Part shown: one piece after another, positions 22,715 through 26,197 of the stretch
How the letters are laid out: every line of letters starts with the position of its first letter
Numbering within the stretch: position 1 is the stretch's first letter
Assembly: GCA_034658635.1 (NCBI GenBank)
Contig: JAYEFL010000349.1
Span: forward strand, 1-26,197
Origin: JABHCC01 sp034658635
GTDB lineage: Bacteria > Bacteroidota > Bacteroidia > Bacteroidales > UBA12481
Length of the DNA: 26,197 bases
Reading direction: 5' to 3'
The notes under the pieces: generated by a model
Databases searched by the model: none
Told to the model about the DNA's origin: nothing
Seen by the model: only the letters and a program-made list of their open reading frames with translations
Position numbers and translations under genes: made by a program

Positions 22715-22825
22715 AATCGGGAAGTTAAGGGTTTGCAACAATTCCCAAAAAAGGTAAGGAAAAAATAGGTATATGTCAGGATATCAGCCGAAAAGGAGTG
22801 ATGTTGTTCAGTAGGTATGGTGGGA

Positions 22826-23929
22826 TTATTTGATAAATTCCTCAAGAATCCTCTTCAAACCGCCCTCTTCCTGGTACCCTACAATTTTTCGAACACCATT
22901 GCCTTCCGGATCTATCAGGATCAGAGTTGGATAGCCGGTTATTCCGTATTCGAGGGGATAGGTTTTTGTGCTGTCATTTATCTGGGTCCAGGTTGCACCA
23001 TCATGCTCAATTGCCTCCAGCCAGCGCTCGTAATTTTTGGGCTTATCCACTGATACGCTGATAATTTCGAAGTTCTTGCTGTCTTTCCAGTCATCATAGA
23101 TATTGATCAGATGAGGAGTGAGCTTTCTGCACCAGGGGCAATCTACATACCAAAAATCAAGCAGAACCCATTTGCCTTTGAAGTCTGATAAGGAAACCAA
23201 AGCTCCTTCCGGATTGGGATAGGTGAAGTCAGGGGCAGGTCTGCCATTAGTAGTCTTATCCGCGATCTCGAATTGTTTAACAATACTCTGATATCGCTTA
23301 TCCTGGGCAAATTCTTTAAAATGCTCCACATAAAATCCCAAGTTTTCAGCATTTTCAGTACGCACCAATGGCAAGGTGATAACTAATCCGGCATAATTGG
23401 GATTTTCTTTGATGAGTTTTCGAGTGAGTTCTGTCTTTCGTTTTTTTACTTTTTCCTGAATGATCCATGCTGCTTCACATTTCTCTTTGTTCCTGGGTTC
23501 CTCTTTGTATGCAGTGCCCCACAGTTTCCAGACAGCCTTAACTTCCTTTTCCAGAGGTTTCAATTCATCAAACAGCTCTTGGAGAATGATGTTATTTTCA
23601 GTGCCGCCCAGAGTATATCCATCCTCTTTGGAGTAAGTGATATCGATATCTCCTGGTTCCAGGATCATCCTGGTACGTTCTTGTGATGGATAGGGAAATC
23701 CTAATGATACCAGTTTAGGAAAAGTATCAATCACGCCTGTGAAGGTGCATTGCCCATCCACCAACAACAGGGTGTCTGACGAAGTGTACCAATTGTTATG
23801 GACCATCAGGCTGTCAGGCCCATCAGTAACCGTAACGGTAATAGTATACTTATTACTTTGCATGCAGGATGACAGTATAAGCAATACTGCGAGTGCGGGG
23901 ATAAACCTGTCAATGTGAGTTAACTTCAT
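22826..23929 (-). CDS. TlpA-like thioredoxin-fold lipoprotein with DUF4369-type N-terminus
   Basis: 367 residues. The lipoprotein signal is MKLTHIDRFIPALAVLLILS plus SC (lipid-anchored Cys22). Residues about 28-110 form an all-beta DUF4369-like domain (VTDGPDSLMVHNNWYT, MILEPGDIDITYSK). A helical, charged linker follows, then a thioredoxin domain from about 230: RPAPDFTYPNPEGALVSLSD, FKGKWVLLDFWYVDCPWCRK with the redox pair Cys264/Cys267, and the cis-proline loop ITGYPTLILIDPEG. This architecture is typical of Bacteroidota envelope disulfide reductases or oxidoreductases. The active site is complete. The substrate is unknown, and the neighbours do not include a cytochrome-maturation or DsbD gene. 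The start at 23929 follows three TTTCA-type repeats on the plus strand, with no Shine-Dalgarno. Confidence 0.87.
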   Translation of the reverse strand: MKLTHIDRFIPALAVLLILSSCMQSNKYTITVTVTDGPDSLMVHNNWYTSSDTLLLVDGQCTFTGVIDTFPKLVSLGFPYPSQERTRMILEPGDIDITYSKEDGYTLGGTENNIILQELFDELKPLEKEVKAVWKLWGTAYKEEPRNKEKCEAAWIIQEKVKKRKTELTRKLIKENPNYAGLVITLPLVRTENAENLGFYVEHFKEFAQDKRYQSIVKQFEIADKTTNGRPAPDFTYPNPEGALVSLSDFKGKWVLLDFWYVDCPWCRKLTPHLINIYDDWKDSKNFEIISVSVDKPKNYERWLEAIEHDGATWTQINDSTKTYPLEYGITGYPTLILIDPEGNGVRKIVGYQEEGGLKRILEEFIK

Positions 23930-24013
23930 TTCATTTCATTTTGGAAACCAAATTACATAATTTTTAACACCAGCCATGAACATAGTTCTAATCTTTTGCG
24001 TTGTATTATACAA

Positions 24014-24283
24014 ATGATCAAGCGAATAAGTCATAATATTGTAGTAGCTCTGCTGTTTTTTGCCACCACCAGGATGACTATACTACTCCCATGAGCTCAG
24101 GTCAAGCGATTGATTCTTATTAAAATTGAAAGCGGTATGGTCTACTTGCTGAATGATATCCTGAAACAAAATCATGGGGATATGATAACTGAAGAAATCA
24201 AAGTTTATGGTGCATGTGGTATGTGTGATACCCGCATTGAAAAAACTGTTGATGCTCTGGTCGTTGTTGTTTATATTCAATAA
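24014..24283 (+). pseudogene. Relic of an exported heavy-metal-associated (HMA) domain protein
   Basis: A short frame from 24137 to 24283 (48 residues) contains MITEEIKVYGACGMCDTRIE followed by KTVDAL, the start of an HMA fold with the metal-binding GxCGMCxxRIEK loop, then stops. Upstream in another frame, an ATG at 24014 gives MIKRISHNIVVALLFFATT, which looks like a signal peptide, and a third frame gives DDYTTPMSSGQAIDSY. Together these look like one small exported HMA protein whose frames have drifted and whose C-terminal half is gone. Full HMA domains need about 65-70 residues, so the fold is incomplete and copper or other metal binding is doubtful. Confidence 0.5.
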
Positions 24284-24314
24284 CTTTGATTGAAACCAAT
24301 TAAAACTTACTTCT

Positions 24315-24962
24315 ATGAAAATGATTATGTTATTGATGGTGGGATTCTTCCTTTCTCCTACCCTGATTGCACAAAGTAATTATCAGCAAGAAGTGATCTG
24401 TCCTTGTATGCTGGAGTATAAATTTCCAAAAACTATAGAGGATGGTCAAGGTCTTCTGCAGGCTTTTGGTGGGGTTCCTGTAGTGAGGTTTGCAAAAGCC
24501 AGGATTGAAGGTGGTAAGTTAATTTGCCAATACGAGACGGCATTTGCAAAATACTTTTTTGATGGTTTTGGTTATACAAAATCAAGTGACCAATTGGAAG
24601 ATGTACCTAATAAATTAACCCTAACCCTGGTGGAGGATCTTTTGCATGGCTGGACCCCAACACGAAAAACGGTTAAACTTCCACAATATCACAGGGGTTG
24701 TGTTGTATATACAATTGATCGTTGTCTTGGAGATGGCATGTATTCCTGGAATGGTGCATTTTTTAAATCAGAGTATACAGGTAAACGAATTACTATGTAC
24801 CGCAAGTTTGACAATGAAGCCCGGATAAATAGTACAGGTACTGGTTTTATTCTTTCCGATACAAAAACAGGCTTATACACTCCTGCAGCCAATACAGGTG
24901 AGATTTCTAATCCGGCTATCAAGGAGAAAAGAAAGCGCAGAACCAAACGTATTATTAAATAA
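24315..24962 (+). CDS. Small exported protein of unknown function
   Basis: 215 residues with a signal peptide (MKMIMLLMVGFFLSPTLIA, then QSNYQQ). The mature part begins with EVICPCMLEYKFPKTIEDG, whose CPC pair could form a disulfide or bind metal, and continues with VRFAKARIEGGKLICQYETA, suggesting a beta-rich fold with two more cysteines later (GCVVYTIDRCLGDGMYSW). The C-terminus is strongly basic (KEKRKRRTKRIIK). No domain was recognised. It follows the HMA relic closely and overlaps by eight bases, tail to tail, the convergent gene at 24955. Codon use and export signal support a real gene. Confidence 0.65.
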   Translation: MKMIMLLMVGFFLSPTLIAQSNYQQEVICPCMLEYKFPKTIEDGQGLLQAFGGVPVVRFAKARIEGGKLICQYETAFAKYFFDGFGYTKSSDQLEDVPNKLTLTLVEDLLHGWTPTRKTVKLPQYHRGCVVYTIDRCLGDGMYSWNGAFFKSEYTGKRITMYRKFDNEARINSTGTGFILSDTKTGLYTPAANTGEISNPAIKEKRKRRTKRIIK

Positions 24963-25527
24963 CCAATCTAAGAATTACCATTAATTTTGCCTGGTCAAAC
25001 TCAAAATCATATACTGGAGCAATATTGAGGATTGCTGATGATTTTCCTATACCCCATTCAAAATTGGGACCAAATCCATAGTATCTTTTTAATATCAAAC
25101 CGGTTTTAAGATTGGGTTTTACTTCATAATTAAGGGTGATAAAGTACCAGAACCCGGATCCTCCAAATTCGTAAATTTGGAGAAGGGTTAGCTTGTCCAT
25201 TGCTATGAAGGAGCTGACATTGAAGCGAACAGGCAGAGAATCTGTTTCCAGTCCAATCCCGGCATTGATTCGCATCCACGGGGTTAGCTGGTAAGATAGC
25301 CCACCATATGCCTGTCCCCAGTGCGGATTAACCGAAGCAAAAAAGTAGGTCCCTATTCTTGATCCTTCCCGATTTCCAGATCCAAAAACATTTACCTGGG
25401 GGTTTATCCATTTCTGATCATTCAGATGACTCAGGTTTTCAAATTCCAAAAATGTATAATGGTTACTTTGGGCATTTATTGACTGGGCTGCAATCAGTGT
25501 GAAGAGAACAATTATTAGTCGGTTCAT
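24955..25527 (-). CDS. Small outer-membrane beta-barrel-like protein
   Basis: 190 residues with a signal peptide (MNRLIIVLFTLIAAQSINA, then QSNHY). The mature protein alternates polar and hydrophobic or aromatic residues in strand-length blocks (GTYFFASVNPHWGQAYGGLS, RINAGIGLET, FWYFITLNYEVKPNLKTGLI, FGPNFEWGIG) and ends with FEFDQAKLMVILRLVI, a plausible terminal strand. It looks like an 8- to 10-stranded barrel. The function is unknown. Its last codons overlap the end of the convergent gene by eight bases. Confidence 0.6.
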   Translation of the reverse strand: MNRLIIVLFTLIAAQSINAQSNHYTFLEFENLSHLNDQKWINPQVNVFGSGNREGSRIGTYFFASVNPHWGQAYGGLSYQLTPWMRINAGIGLETDSLPVRFNVSSFIAMDKLTLLQIYEFGGSGFWYFITLNYEVKPNLKTGLILKRYYGFGPNFEWGIGKSSAILNIAPVYDFEFDQAKLMVILRLVI

Positions 25528-25573
25528 AGTTTAGTTTTTTTGTCTGGATCTTTAAAGATAATAGATTATTGGT

Positions 25574-25600
25574 GACTCGGGACTCGGGACTCGGGACTCA
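25574..25600. repeat. Tandem 7-bp repeat GACTCGG, almost four copies
   Basis: Three exact GACTCGG units at 25574-25594 plus a final GACTCA. It lies 26 bases upstream of the ATG at 25627 and 46 bases from the divergent start at 25527, that is, in the shared promoter region. Length changes here could alter promoter spacing. It is compositionally akin to the GTCGGG repeats inside the GH31 gene. Confidence 0.8.
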
Positions 25601-25626
25601 GTGATATATTTTTTTACCTTTATTGG

Positions 25627-26196
25627 ATGATGCTTTTCGTTATGCCAATTAAAAGTACTATAATCTGTTTCTTTTTTGGATTGATCCTATTTATTCCAGA
25701 TGGGATAATGGGGCAAGAGATTTCAAAAACAAGCTCGGGAATTGCTGTTGGAGGTAGCGGATTGGTGGGGGTTACTCAACAGTATCGGCCAATCCGGCAG
25801 GTGGCTCTGGAGCTTGGAATTTATGGCCGATCTGCTTATGTCAATGTCTTTGAACCCAAATGGTACTTCGGACCAGCGGCAGATGCCGGACTCTCTGTTT
25901 TTGTCCAGCATCGTGATAAGCCTCTCAAAAAGATGGTGGTTTACAACGGGTTTTATCTCAAAGCTGGATTTGGCTTAAAGGATCTGCAGGAGTACAATGC
26001 AAGCATTGGATGGGTCAGGGAAATCTATTCAGAAAAGCATCCCGGACGATTTGTACAGCTACAGATTGGTCCTTCCATTCGGCATCGGGTTGAGACTCAT
26101 TTAAATACACGGTATCCCCCTGGTCATCAGGAGCAAACTCAAGAGTGGTATTCTGCGATGATTTATACCAGATTGACTTGGTTTTTCGTTTTGTAA
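25627..26196 (+). CDS. Small exported beta-barrel-like protein
   Basis: 189 residues from 25627. Met6 (25642, MPIKSTIICFFFGLILFIPD) is an equally likely start and gives a cleaner signal peptide, with cleavage near IMG|QEI. Strand-like blocks follow: GIAVGGSGLVGVTQQY, VALELGIYGRSAYVNVFEP, GPAADAGLSVFVQ, GFYLKAGFGLKDLQEYN and FVQLQIGPSIRHRVE, ending in IYTRLTWFFVL, which has the terminal aromatic/hydrophobic pattern of outer-membrane barrels. I infer a small outer-membrane protein. It is divergent from the barrel gene at 24955-25527, with the GACTCGG repeat between them, so the two may be co-regulated. The stop is complete within the window. Confidence 0.6.
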   Translation: MMLFVMPIKSTIICFFFGLILFIPDGIMGQEISKTSSGIAVGGSGLVGVTQQYRPIRQVALELGIYGRSAYVNVFEPKWYFGPAADAGLSVFVQHRDKPLKKMVVYNGFYLKAGFGLKDLQEYNASIGWVREIYSEKHPGRFVQLQIGPSIRHRVETHLNTRYPPGHQEQTQEWYSAMIYTRLTWFFVL

Positions 26197-26197
26197 C

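Overview
The window looks like chromosome from a Bacteroidota bacterium, probably a marine or gut Bacteroidia relative, although nothing here fixes the genus. The evidence is AT-rich DNA, almost no Shine-Dalgarno sites, many Sec-exported and lipoprotein-signal proteins, a type IX secretion (Por) C-terminal sorting domain on a peptidoglycan amidase-like protein, a DUF4369/TlpA-type thioredoxin lipoprotein, small outer-membrane beta-barrel proteins, an S1 sulfatase beside a GH31 enzyme, and a Bacteroidota-type REP-associated transposase.

Layout. 1-762 (minus strand): a decayed ECF-like sigma factor reading frame, broken near homopolymer runs (including ten consecutive G) and joined to the frameshifted N-terminus of an insertion-sequence transposase that runs off the left edge. 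1004-2547: an intact hipBA toxin-antitoxin operon with AGATAA/TTATCT half-sites upstream. 2640-3158: the truncated start of a large exported beta-propeller (VPS10/BNR-like) protein. 3445-6303: an exported S9 prolyl-oligopeptidase-like enzyme. 6318-6702: a Fic-protein fragment abutting the end of an unrelated, probably beta-barrel, protein. 6679-10782 (minus): a large SWIM-SNF2 helicase preceded by a small lipoprotein, probably one operon. 11135-13520: an envelope protein and a T9SS-exported PGRP/amidase. 13553-15502: a membrane 'sensor'-type protein, an exported protein with an internal duplication, and a STAS protein. A possible short transcript ending in a strong intrinsic terminator lies at about 14241-14361. 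15632-20344: a divergent sulfatase/GH31 pair, likely carbohydrate-active. 20385-22714: a REP/RAYT module (a RAYT relic, a split RAYT gene and several palindromes) that abuts a second truncated propeller gene. 22826-26196: a TlpA-like lipoprotein, a relic of a heavy-metal-associated domain gene, and three small exported proteins of unknown function.

The most unusual part is the RAYT/REP module. A perfect 28-bp palindrome is embedded in the transposase reading frame. A related palindrome carries the stop codons of two convergent genes. The two transposase halves meet at a run of six A followed by a small hairpin, which suggests a -1 frameshift or translational coupling. A second theme is gene debris: sigma factor, IS transposase, two propeller genes, Fic, a barrel protein, an HMA protein and RAYT each leave partial copies, interleaved with intact genes. 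No tRNA, rRNA, CRISPR array or SusC/SusD pair was recognised.
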